Positions 1 through 7,674 of a DNA stretch of 11,253 nt are shown in pieces. The notes under the pieces are model-generated. The model did no database searches and was not told the origin of the DNA. It was given only the letters and a program-made list of their open reading frames with translations. The position numbers and the translations under genes were made by a program. Position 1 is the stretch's first letter; each line of letters starts with the position of its first letter. Location of the stretch: the NCBI GenBank assembly GCA_002359315.1, contig DEMS01000039.1:16205-27457 (forward strand), written 5' to 3'. Origin of the DNA: Bacteroidetes bacterium UBA2664 (GTDB taxonomy: Bacteria > Bacteroidota > Rhodothermia > Balneolales > Balneolaceae).

Positions 1-2701
<2,701 letters not shown>

Positions 2702-2763
2702 AGTTCTATCTGTGTTGATTTGAGTATGTTTTTATAATTCCCTAAGCCTCTAAAAATAAGCAA

Positions 2764-2778
2764 ATTTTCAGTGAAAAT
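2764..2778. promoter_or_regulatory. 15-base interrupted palindrome upstream of acnA
   Basis: ATTTTCA-G-TGAAAAT: two perfect 7-base arms around one central base, centred about 70 bases upstream of the acnA start codon. The symmetry and position suit a dimeric regulator site, but in A/T-rich DNA this could arise by chance. No regulator is identified. Confidence 0.3.
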
Positions 2779-3030
2779 CTTGAGTTAATGTGTTTGATGT
2801 GACTAGAAACATTAATAAGAACTCATTAACATTTAATTGTGAGAAATCTTATGCTATTAAAATCATTATCACTAGAGTTTGCTAATTATTTCATCCACAA
2901 CTGCAGAATACGCATCATCCTGATCATAATTAATTTCAGGCCTTAACAGAGCGACTCCTATTTACCGTCCCCTTATCCATTCCATTCCTCAATAATTGAA
3001 AAAAAAATAGAATTTAATTGCTAATAAATA

Positions 3031-3061
3031 TTGCAATCAACGAGATTTACCCTTATTTTTT
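3031..3061 (+). promoter_or_regulatory. Candidate rplM promoter
   Basis: TTG at 3031-3033 and TATTTTTT at 3054-3061 are 20 bases apart. This resembles the Bacteroidota pattern of a TTG/TTTG -33 element and a TAnnTTTG -7 box, but the last base of the -7 box does not match. Transcription would begin around 3066-3068 and leave a leader of about 30 bases before the GTG start. The region is so A/T-rich that chance matches are likely. Confidence 0.25.
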
Positions 3062-3096
3062 TCGACTTATCAATTTTACAAAATAAAGAGAAAGCA

Positions 3097-3540
3097 GTGA
3101 ATACGATTAGTAACAAAACATTTAATGCAACACCCTCCACTATCGACAAGAAGTGGGTCATTATTGATGCTGAAGATAAGCCTCTCGGAAGGCTCAGCAG
3201 CCATGTTGCATCTATTTTAAGAGGAAAAAACAAACCGGAATTTACACCGCATATGGATGCCGGTGATAACGTGATCGTCATCAATGCTGAAAAAGCAGTG
3301 CTGAAAGGCAACAAAATGACGGACAAGCTTTATTTCCGTCACACAGGATATCCCGGTGGAGAGAAATTTACATCCGCAGAAGCGATGCTGGCGAAAGATC
3401 CGACATCACTCGTAAGGCTGGCTGTAAGAGGAATGCTTCCAAAAACAAAATTGGGCAGACAACTTCTTACCAACCTGCGTATTTACGCCGGTCCGGTTCA
3501 TCCGCACACCGCACAACAACCAGAAATTAAAGAGATTTAA
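3097..3540 (+). CDS. rplM: Large-subunit ribosomal protein L13
   Basis: Structural protein of the 50S subunit that binds 23S rRNA early in assembly. I choose the GTG at 3097 because it gives MNTISNKTFNA, the N-terminus usual in Bacteroidota L13, and a 147-residue product. An in-frame TTG at 3031 would add 22 hydrophobic residues with no counterpart in the family. Family landmarks are WVIIDAEDKPLGRL (20-33), the GDNVIVINAEK segment (56-66), TGYPGG (83-88) and the L13 signature region from GMLPKTKLG (about 112) through AGPVHPH (131-137). There is no Shine-Dalgarno sequence; the start follows an A-rich stretch. The stop is 8 bases before rpsI, so the two are co-transcribed, as in nearly all bacteria. 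Confidence 0.96.
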   Translation: MNTISNKTFNATPSTIDKKWVIIDAEDKPLGRLSSHVASILRGKNKPEFTPHMDAGDNVIVINAEKAVLKGNKMTDKLYFRHTGYPGGEKFTSAEAMLAKDPTSLVRLAVRGMLPKTKLGRQLLTNLRIYAGPVHPHTAQQPEIKEI

Positions 3541-3548
3541 GATCCGTT

Positions 3549-3935
3549 ATGGCGCAAGAAAATTTTATTGGCCGGAGAAAAACCTCAACAGCCCGACTCT
3601 ATATCAGTGAAGGTAAAGGGAATTTTGTCGTTAATGGAAAGCCTTTTGAAGATTACTTCCCAACAAAGGCCCGACAAAACATCGCAAAACTTCCTTTGGC
3701 AGTGACTGAATTAGAGAATAAATACGATATCAAGGTTACTGTAAAAGGGGGTGGAATTACCGGTCAGGCCGGAGCCATTTCACTCGCTATCGCCAGAGCC
3801 GTTGACTCTATGTTCGACGACAAGCATGACACGTTGAAGAAACACGGACTTCTCACAAGAGATGATCGTATGGTTGAAAGAAAAAAATACGGCCAGCCAA
3901 AAGCTCGGAAAAAATTCCAGTTTTCCAAGCGGTAA
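3549..3935 (+). CDS. rpsI: Small-subunit ribosomal protein S9
   Basis: A 30S head protein whose C-terminal tail reaches the P-site tRNA. It has 128 residues, a normal length. Visible landmarks are the N-terminal GRRKTSTARLYI (8-19), VNGKPFEDYF (28-37), the glycine-rich signature GGGITGQAGAISLAIARAV (67-85), and GLLTRDDRMVERKKYGQPKAR (100-120) followed by KKFQFSKR. The final Lys-Arg is the conserved terminus that contacts tRNA in characterised ribosomes. ATG at 3549 is the only sensible start, since the conserved fold begins at once. It follows rplM after 8 bases and precedes a long structured gap before rpsB. Confidence 0.97.
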   Translation: MAQENFIGRRKTSTARLYISEGKGNFVVNGKPFEDYFPTKARQNIAKLPLAVTELENKYDIKVTVKGGGITGQAGAISLAIARAVDSMFDDKHDTLKKHGLLTRDDRMVERKKYGQPKARKKFQFSKR

Positions 3936-3948
3936 ACATTTTATTAAC

Positions 3949-4067
3949 ACAGGGTACAAGGTTCAGGTGGGAATTTATTCCCGATCAATCTACCCTGTAT
4001 TAAATTGATCTCGGGGAATACAAGTTGCAATTCAAGCTGCACCCTGTTCCCCTGCCACTTGAACCTT
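3949..4067. repeat. Complex inverted-repeat element between rpsI and rpsB
   Basis: About 120 bases with several strong complementarities. The outermost pair is 3958-3970 with 4055-4067 (13 pairs, one G-U). Inside it, 3977-3982 plus 3983-3989 pair with 4014-4019 plus 4004-4010, with a small bulge between the two blocks. Competing pairs are ACAGGGT 3949-3955 with either 3992-3998 or 4041-4047, the local hairpin GGGAAT-TT-ATTCCC at 3969-3982, and GGGGAA 4013-4018 with TTCCCC 4047-4052. A near-identical direct repeat (CAAGTTGCA at 4021, CAAGCTGCA at 4033) lies in the right half. The CAAGTTGCA/TTCAAG vocabulary resembles dispersed intergenic repeats I recall from Bacteroidota genomes. It could be a REP-like repeat, a processing or termination structure after rpsI, or both. 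Confidence 0.6.
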
Positions 4068-4078
4068 AAAAATACACA

Positions 4079-4149
4079 TACACAGCGACTCAACGCCGGG
4101 TGTTTCGACAAAAATTGTCGGGATTGGTTTGTTGGGGTTGACCTGTGTA
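4079..4149 (+). promoter_or_regulatory. Candidate structured 5' leader of rpsB
   Basis: Three nested stems can be drawn by hand. P1 pairs TACACAG 4079-4085 with CTGTGTA 4143-4149 (7 Watson-Crick pairs). After a small asymmetric internal loop, P2 pairs TCAAC 4090-4094 with GTTGA 4137-4141. The apical stem pairs CGACAA 4106-4111 with TTGTCG 4115-4120 around an AAA loop and extends by four further pairs (three G-U) to 4102/4124. The structure ends 30 bases before the rpsB ATG. Its place suits autogenous control by S2, which is known for the rpsB-tsf operon in E. coli through an unrelated-looking leader. I do not recognise this fold as a named family. Confidence 0.45.
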
Positions 4150-4179
4150 GAGGATTAACTCAAACATATAAATAATCAG

Positions 4180-5178
4180 ATGTCTAAATCAGCTTCAGTA
4201 GAAGAACTATTAAAATCCGGTGCCCATTTCGGCCACCTTACCCGCCGTTGGAATCCAAAGATGAAAGAATTCATCTTCATGTCCAGAAACGGTATCCACA
4301 TCATCGACCTCAAAAAGACAGAGGCTTATCTTAAAGAGGCCCTCAAAGAAGTTTCAGAACTTGCCCGTGCAGGGAAAACCATTCTTTTTGTAGGTACAAA
4401 AAAACAAGCACAGGAAATTATTAAAACCGAGGCGATTCGTTGTGGAATGCCTTTCATCACTCACAGATGGCTGGGCGGGATGCTTACAAATTTCAGCACG
4501 GTCCGGAAAAGTATCTCTCGTATGGAAGAGATCGAAAAAATGAAAACGGACGGTACGTTCGATGAAATCACCAAAAAGGAAGGGTTAATGCTCGAACGTG
4601 AGCAGGATAAGTTAGAGCAAACTCTGGGTGGTATCGCCAATATGAACCGTCTGCCCGGTGCGATCTTTGTAGTCGATACGATTAAAGAGCATATCGCCAT
4701 GAACGAAGCGGTAAAACTCAATATTCCGATCGTCGCCCTGGTTGATACAAACAGTGATCCGGATATTCCCGATTATATTATACCGGCCAACGATGACTCT
4801 GCCAGAACGATACAACTTCTGACATCTTTAGTTGCAGATGCAATTATTGAAGGAAATGCTGAAAGAGAAGCGATGAAAGAGGAAGAGCTGATGGAACAGG
4901 CAGCTGTTGAAGCTAAAATTGAATCCGACGACTCTTCGGATGATGAGAGTTCTTCTGACAGGCCGAATGTGAAAAGAAGAACCCGTAAACGAAAGAAAAC
5001 AGACGGCGGCGCCAAGAAGAAGTCCGCAGATGAGAAAAAAACGGATGATGCTCCGAAAGCTGAAACTCCAAAGACTGAGGCTCCAAAAGAAGAGTCTACG
5101 AAGTCTGAAGAGAAAGCTAAATCTGATAAATCTTCTGAAAAAGAAGAATCCAAGGAAGAAAAATCAGATAAAGAGTAA
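4180..5178 (+). CDS. rpsB: Small-subunit ribosomal protein S2 with long charged C-terminal tail
   Basis: S2 sits on the solvent side of the 30S subunit near the 16S rRNA 3' end and joins late in assembly. The S2 fold spans about residues 5-228: LLKSGAHFGHLTRRWNPKM (10-28), FVGTKKQAQ (70-78), THRWLGGMLTNF (94-105), RLPGAIFVVD (157-166) and NIPIVALVDTNSDP (181-194). The family is usually 230-280 residues; this protein has 332. After an acidic helix (about 224-248) comes a low-complexity tail of some 80 residues: an Asp/Ser block (250-260), a basic block RRTRKRKK (266-273), then Lys/Glu/Ser/Ala/Pro with PKAE/PKTE/PKEE units (292-305). The tail has no hydrophobic core and is probably disordered. 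The start is fixed by the conserved N-terminus. tsf follows after 31 bases. Confidence 0.96.
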   Translation: MSKSASVEELLKSGAHFGHLTRRWNPKMKEFIFMSRNGIHIIDLKKTEAYLKEALKEVSELARAGKTILFVGTKKQAQEIIKTEAIRCGMPFITHRWLGGMLTNFSTVRKSISRMEEIEKMKTDGTFDEITKKEGLMLEREQDKLEQTLGGIANMNRLPGAIFVVDTIKEHIAMNEAVKLNIPIVALVDTNSDPDIPDYIIPANDDSARTIQLLTSLVADAIIEGNAEREAMKEEELMEQAAVEAKIESDDSSDDESSSDRPNVKRRTRKRKKTDGGAKKKSADEKKTDDAPKAETPKTEAPKEESTKSEEKAKSDKSSEKEESKEEKSDKE

Positions 5179-5209
5179 CATAAAACCATAATTGTAAAAG
5201 ATTTTTGAG

Positions 5210-6040
5210 ATGAGTATTAGTGCAAAAGAGGTAATGAAACTTAGAGAAGCTACAGGTGCCGGTATGATGGACTGTAAAAAAGCTCTGATTGAAGCCGACG
5301 GCGATTTCGATATCGCAGTAGAAGTACTTCGAAAAAAAGGACAACAAGTATCTGAAAAACGTGCCGACAGAGATGCGAACCAGGGACTGGTCGTGATCAA
5401 ACTCAGTAACGACAAAAAGAAAGCTTCTGCTATTGAACTAAACTGCGAGACAGATTTTGTAGCCAGGAATGAAGATTTTCAGGCTCAGGCTGATGCATTT
5501 TTAAATGCTGCCTATGAAAATGAGTCTAAAACCGTTTCTGATCTGCTTCAAATAGAAGTGGATGGATTGACGATTGAAAAACATCTGGATTCAATGGTGG
5601 GTAAGATTGGCGAGAAAATTGAAATCAGTAAAGTTTTCTTCGTTCAGACTGAGGGTACCATTGTAGAATATATCCATCCCGGAAATCAACTGGGTGTGAT
5701 CACTGAATTTGACGGATCACTCGAAGATGAAGAAGTGGGCAGAGATATCGCCATGCAAATTGCTGCAATGAATCCGATCGCCGTAACCAGAGACAGTGTC
5801 GATTCTTCTCTTGTTGAAAAAGAACTCGAGATTGCAAAGGAGCAACTGATCAATGAAGGCAAACCTGCTGAAATCGCAGAAAAAGCCGCACAAGGTAAAT
5901 TGCGCAGATTCTATGAAGAGCGTGTGCTGCTCGAACAAAAATTTGTCAAGGATAATGGCGTGAGTGTCAAGGAGTATCTGCAACAGCAGGGAGCTCCTCT
6001 GGTGAAATCATTCCACCGCATCCAACTTGGAGAATCATAA
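5210..6040 (+). CDS. tsf: Elongation factor Ts
   Basis: Nucleotide-exchange factor that releases GDP from EF-Tu so it can be reloaded with GTP and aminoacyl-tRNA. At 276 residues it is of normal length. The N-terminal UBA-like module carries VMKLREATGAGMMDCKKAL (8-26). The core begins with the signature ELNCETDFVARNEDF (76-90), whose TDFV (81-84) inserts next to the EF-Tu nucleotide site in known structures. A second core half follows (about 140-245), including HPGNQLGVITEF (156-167), AMQIAAMNPIAV (181-192) and the coiled-coil-like segment around 200-245. The C-terminal GVSVKEYLQQQG is also typical. ATG 5210 is the only start giving the conserved N-terminus. It lies 31 bases after rpsB, in the usual rpsB-tsf pair, and a strong terminator follows within 10 bases of its stop. 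Confidence 0.97.
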   Translation: MSISAKEVMKLREATGAGMMDCKKALIEADGDFDIAVEVLRKKGQQVSEKRADRDANQGLVVIKLSNDKKKASAIELNCETDFVARNEDFQAQADAFLNAAYENESKTVSDLLQIEVDGLTIEKHLDSMVGKIGEKIEISKVFFVQTEGTIVEYIHPGNQLGVITEFDGSLEDEEVGRDIAMQIAAMNPIAVTRDSVDSSLVEKELEIAKEQLINEGKPAEIAEKAAQGKLRRFYEERVLLEQKFVKDNGVSVKEYLQQQGAPLVKSFHRIQLGES

Positions 6041-6048
6041 TAAATTTA

Positions 6049-6077
6049 AAAGCTGCCTTATTGGTGGCTTTTTTTTT
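6049..6077 (+). terminator. Intrinsic terminator after tsf
   Basis: AAAGCTGCC (6049-6057) pairs with GGTGGCTTT (6063-6071) in nine pairs, two of them G-U, around a 5-base TTATT loop. It runs directly into nine T residues (6069-6077). It begins 8 bases after the tsf stop and should end the rplM-rpsI-rpsB-tsf transcript, so pyrH needs its own promoter or read-through. Confidence 0.85.
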
Positions 6078-6110
6078 GTGCATATTTAAATGAATTCATT
6101 TTTACATTTC
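6075..6110 (+). promoter_or_regulatory. Candidate pyrH promoter
   Basis: TTTG at 6075-6078 and TACATTTC at 6103-6110 (seven of eight to TAnnTTTG) are 24 bases apart, slightly wide for a Bacteroidota -33/-7 pair. An alternative -7 box is TATTTTCG at 6124-6131, with no clear -33 partner. Either would leave a leader of roughly 40-55 bases. A promoter is expected here because an intrinsic terminator lies just upstream, but the exact site is uncertain. Confidence 0.3.
6088..6101. promoter_or_regulatory. 14-bp perfect palindrome upstream of pyrH
   Basis: AAATGAATTCATTT is its own reverse complement. It lies between the tsf terminator and the pyrH start, inside the spacer of the candidate pyrH promoter, where a bound dimer would block RNA polymerase. 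The regulator, if any, is unknown. A/T-rich composition makes chance occurrence possible. Confidence 0.35.
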
Positions 6111-6164
6111 ACTTTCGATCTGTTATTTTCGATGAGAAATGTTCTAAATCCACTAACATTAAAT

Positions 6165-6176
6165 GAGGTCTGATTG
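6165..6176 (+). promoter_or_regulatory. Ribosome binding site and TTG start of pyrH
   Basis: GAGG (6165-6168) lies 5 bases before the TTG initiation codon, with an in-frame TGA in between. This is the clearest Shine-Dalgarno-like match before any gene here and supports the non-ATG start. A rare start codon would keep UMP kinase translation modest. Confidence 0.6.
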
Positions 6177-6899
6177 GCAAATCCTTATAAACGAATCCTA
6201 CTTAAACTAAGCGGCGAAGCACTACTCGGAGAACAGGGACACGGTATCGATGCAAAAATACTCTCCCTCTACGCAGAGGAAATTAAAGAAGTTCAGGAAA
6301 GTGGCGTTGAAGTATCGATTGTAATCGGTGGCGGCAATATATTCAGAGGCGTAAAAGGAGCCACAGAGGGCATGGATCGGGTACAGGGAGACTACATGGG
6401 CATGCTTGCAACCATGATCAACAGTATGGCCTTACAGGATGCACTGGAACGAAAGGGTGTTCACACCCGGCTGATGAGCGCCATCCGGATGGAAGAAGTT
6501 GCAGAACCATTTATCCGGCGCAGAGCAATTCGTCACCTGGAAAAAGGCCGCGCAATTATTTTTGGTGCCGGTACCGGAAATCCCTACTTCACCACAGATA
6601 CAGCCGCTTCACTCCGAGCCATTGAAATAGAAGCAGATGTAATCCTGAAAGGAACCCGTGTGGATGGTATTTACGACTCCGACCCGGAAAAAAATGGAGA
6701 CGCGAAAAAATTTGATGTCATATCCGGCGACAAAGTTCTGGAGATGCGTCTGAATGTAATGGATTTGACCGCTTTTACCCTCTGCCGCGATAACAAAACT
6801 CCCATCATTGTCTTTAATATGAATAAAAAAGGCAACCTGATGAAAGTAGTCCGTAAAGAAGGTTCCATCGGTACCACTGTTATTTGGGATAAGGAGTAG
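6174..6899 (+). CDS. pyrH: UMP kinase (uridylate kinase)
   Basis: Phosphorylates UMP to UDP with ATP, the step after UMP synthesis in pyrimidine nucleotide biosynthesis. Bacterial PyrH belongs to the amino-acid-kinase fold and is a hexamer typically activated by GTP and inhibited by UTP. The product has 241 residues, as usual. Motifs are KRILLKLSGEAL (6-17), IGGGNIFRG (51-59), GDYMGMLATMIN (72-83), GAGTGNPYFTTDTAA (131-145), and LKGTRVDGIYDSDP (158-171). The start is TTG at 6174: an in-frame TGA directly abuts it (6171-6173), the next in-frame ATG would delete the first nucleotide-binding motif, and GAGG at 6165-6168 gives a Shine-Dalgarno match 5 bases upstream. It lies between tsf and frr as in most bacteria. 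No PyrR-type attenuator is evident. Confidence 0.96.
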   Translation: MANPYKRILLKLSGEALLGEQGHGIDAKILSLYAEEIKEVQESGVEVSIVIGGGNIFRGVKGATEGMDRVQGDYMGMLATMINSMALQDALERKGVHTRLMSAIRMEEVAEPFIRRRAIRHLEKGRAIIFGAGTGNPYFTTDTAASLRAIEIEADVILKGTRVDGIYDSDPEKNGDAKKFDVISGDKVLEMRLNVMDLTAFTLCRDNKTPIIVFNMNKKGNLMKVVRKEGSIGTTVIWDKE

Positions 6900-7004
6900 T
6901 TTTCTTAAATTGCGAGCTATAGATGCAGGATAGAGTCCGACTCATCAACGGCGTGACAATTCTGACAATCTCATTTTGCATCTCAATTATAAAATGTTTG
7001 AGCT
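6900..7004. other. pyrH-frr spacer with small repeats
   Basis: A 105-base gap in a gene pair that is often tighter. It holds a 7-bp complementarity (AGATGCA 6921-6927 with TGCATCT 6977-6983), a short palindrome GAGTC-C-GACTC (6933-6943), a tandem pair TGACAAT (6954-6960 and 6963-6969), and a direct repeat GAGCTAT at 6914-6920 and 7000-7006, the second overlapping the frr start codon. No T-run follows a stem, so I see no terminator, and pyrH and frr can be co-transcribed. Confidence 0.45.
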
Positions 7005-7574
7005 ATGATACCTGAAGATCTACAAATCATTATTGAAACAGCTGAAGAGAGCATGGCTGAATCAGTCCTGTTTCTAAAAAACGAGTTTACCAACATACGT
7101 GCCGGCAAAGCAAATCCATCCCTTCTGAGCAATATCAAGGTAGATTACTACGGCACTATGACACCGTTAAATCAGCTTGCCACCGTTTCTGCACCGGAAG
7201 CCAGATTACTGACCGTGCAACCCTACGATAAGTCCGCAATGGCTGATATCGAAAAGGCCATCATGTCGTCCCCCCTCGGTTTAAATCCGAACAACGACGG
7301 TACTTGGATCCGTATTCCGCTGCCAATGTTATCAGAGGAGCGTAGAAAAGAACTTGTAAAAAGCTCTAAAGACATTGCAGAACAGGCTCGCATCAGTATT
7401 CGTAATGTTCGAAGGGATGCGAATGATGAAATTAGAAAAACAGTGCAATCGGAATCACTTCCGGAAGACAGCCGTTTCGAAAGCGAAGATGAAATTCAAA
7501 AACTGACCGACAAGTATATTAAAAAAGTTGATGAACTTCTGGACGTTAAAGAGACTGAAATCATGACCGTTTAA
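7005..7574 (+). CDS. frr: Ribosome recycling factor
   Basis: With EF-G, splits the post-termination ribosome into subunits and frees mRNA and tRNA. Essential in studied bacteria. The protein has 189 residues (usual 180-190). It shows the L-shaped family layout: helix 1 of domain I with FTNIRAGKANPSLL (28-41), the domain II beta segment (about 42-105) with VDYYGTMTPLNQLATVS and LLTVQPYD (68-75), and the returning long helices with LPMLSEERRKELVK (106-119) and ISIRNVRRDAND (130-141). The latter carries the arginines (R133, R136, R137) that in E. coli RRF contact 23S rRNA. The ending DELLDVKETEIMTV is typical. ATG 7005 is chosen because homologues begin with this short acidic N-terminus. It is probably transcribed with pyrH, and a terminator hairpin follows. 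Confidence 0.97.
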   Translation: MIPEDLQIIIETAEESMAESVLFLKNEFTNIRAGKANPSLLSNIKVDYYGTMTPLNQLATVSAPEARLLTVQPYDKSAMADIEKAIMSSPLGLNPNNDGTWIRIPLPMLSEERRKELVKSSKDIAEQARISIRNVRRDANDEIRKTVQSESLPEDSRFESEDEIQKLTDKYIKKVDELLDVKETEIMTV

Positions 7575-7617
7575 CATCATTTGCAGGATTTACAATCCAC
7601 TGCTTTCAACAGTCGCC

Positions 7618-7650
7618 AATCTGATTTAACTTTTTGGTTATCAGATTTTT
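7618..7650 (+). terminator. Probable intrinsic terminator after frr
   Basis: AATCTGA (7618-7624) pairs with TCAGATT (7641-7647), and after a two-base bulge TAAC (7627-7630) pairs with GTTA (7637-7640) around a TTTTTG loop. Five T residues (7646-7650) close and follow the stem. The stem is A/T-rich, so termination may be partial. It starts 43 bases after the frr stop and would separate frr from smc. Confidence 0.55.
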
Positions 7651-7667
7651 CACTTTCAATATCTTTG
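7634..7667 (+). promoter_or_regulatory. Probable smc promoter
   Basis: TATCTTTG at 7660-7667 is a perfect match to the Bacteroidota -7 consensus TAnnTTTG. A TTG at 7634-7636 (TTTTTGG) lies 23 bases upstream, at the long end of the reported spacer range for the -33 element. It lies between the frr terminator and smc, overlapping the terminator loop. The -7 box ends only 7 bases before the smc ATG, so the transcript would have almost no leader. Confidence 0.5.
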
Positions 7668-7674
7668 CCATTCG

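Larger units (their letters stand above)
2702..3096. other. Divergent acnA/rplM intergenic region
   Basis: These 395 A/T-rich bases separate two divergent genes and hold no convincing small gene. They must carry the promoters of both. Near acnA there is a 15-base interrupted palindrome (2764-2778) and a cluster of CATTAA/TTAATG elements (2784-2790, 2809-2815, 2824-2830) able to pair with one another. Bases 2941-2990 are pyrimidine-rich on the plus strand, followed by an A-run at 2999-3007. On the acnA strand I see only weak promoter-like matches, a TTTGC and a TATAAA about 24 bases apart, and would not call a start site. A weak hairpin (3017-3021 with 3033-3037) lies upstream of rplM. Confidence 0.6.

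Noticed and set aside
3031..3096. In-frame 22-codon extension of rplM from a TTG
   Set aside because: The added residues are hydrophobic and without family counterpart; the GTG at 3097 gives the standard MNTIS start.
4773..5189. Minus-strand open frame of 138 codons opposite the rpsB tail
   Set aside because: It is a Ser/Phe-rich mirror of the low-complexity Lys/Glu/Ser codons of S2, with no recognisable domain.
6900..7004. Terminator between pyrH and frr
   Set aside because: The only long stem (6921-6927 with 6977-6983) has a 49-base loop and no T-run after it.
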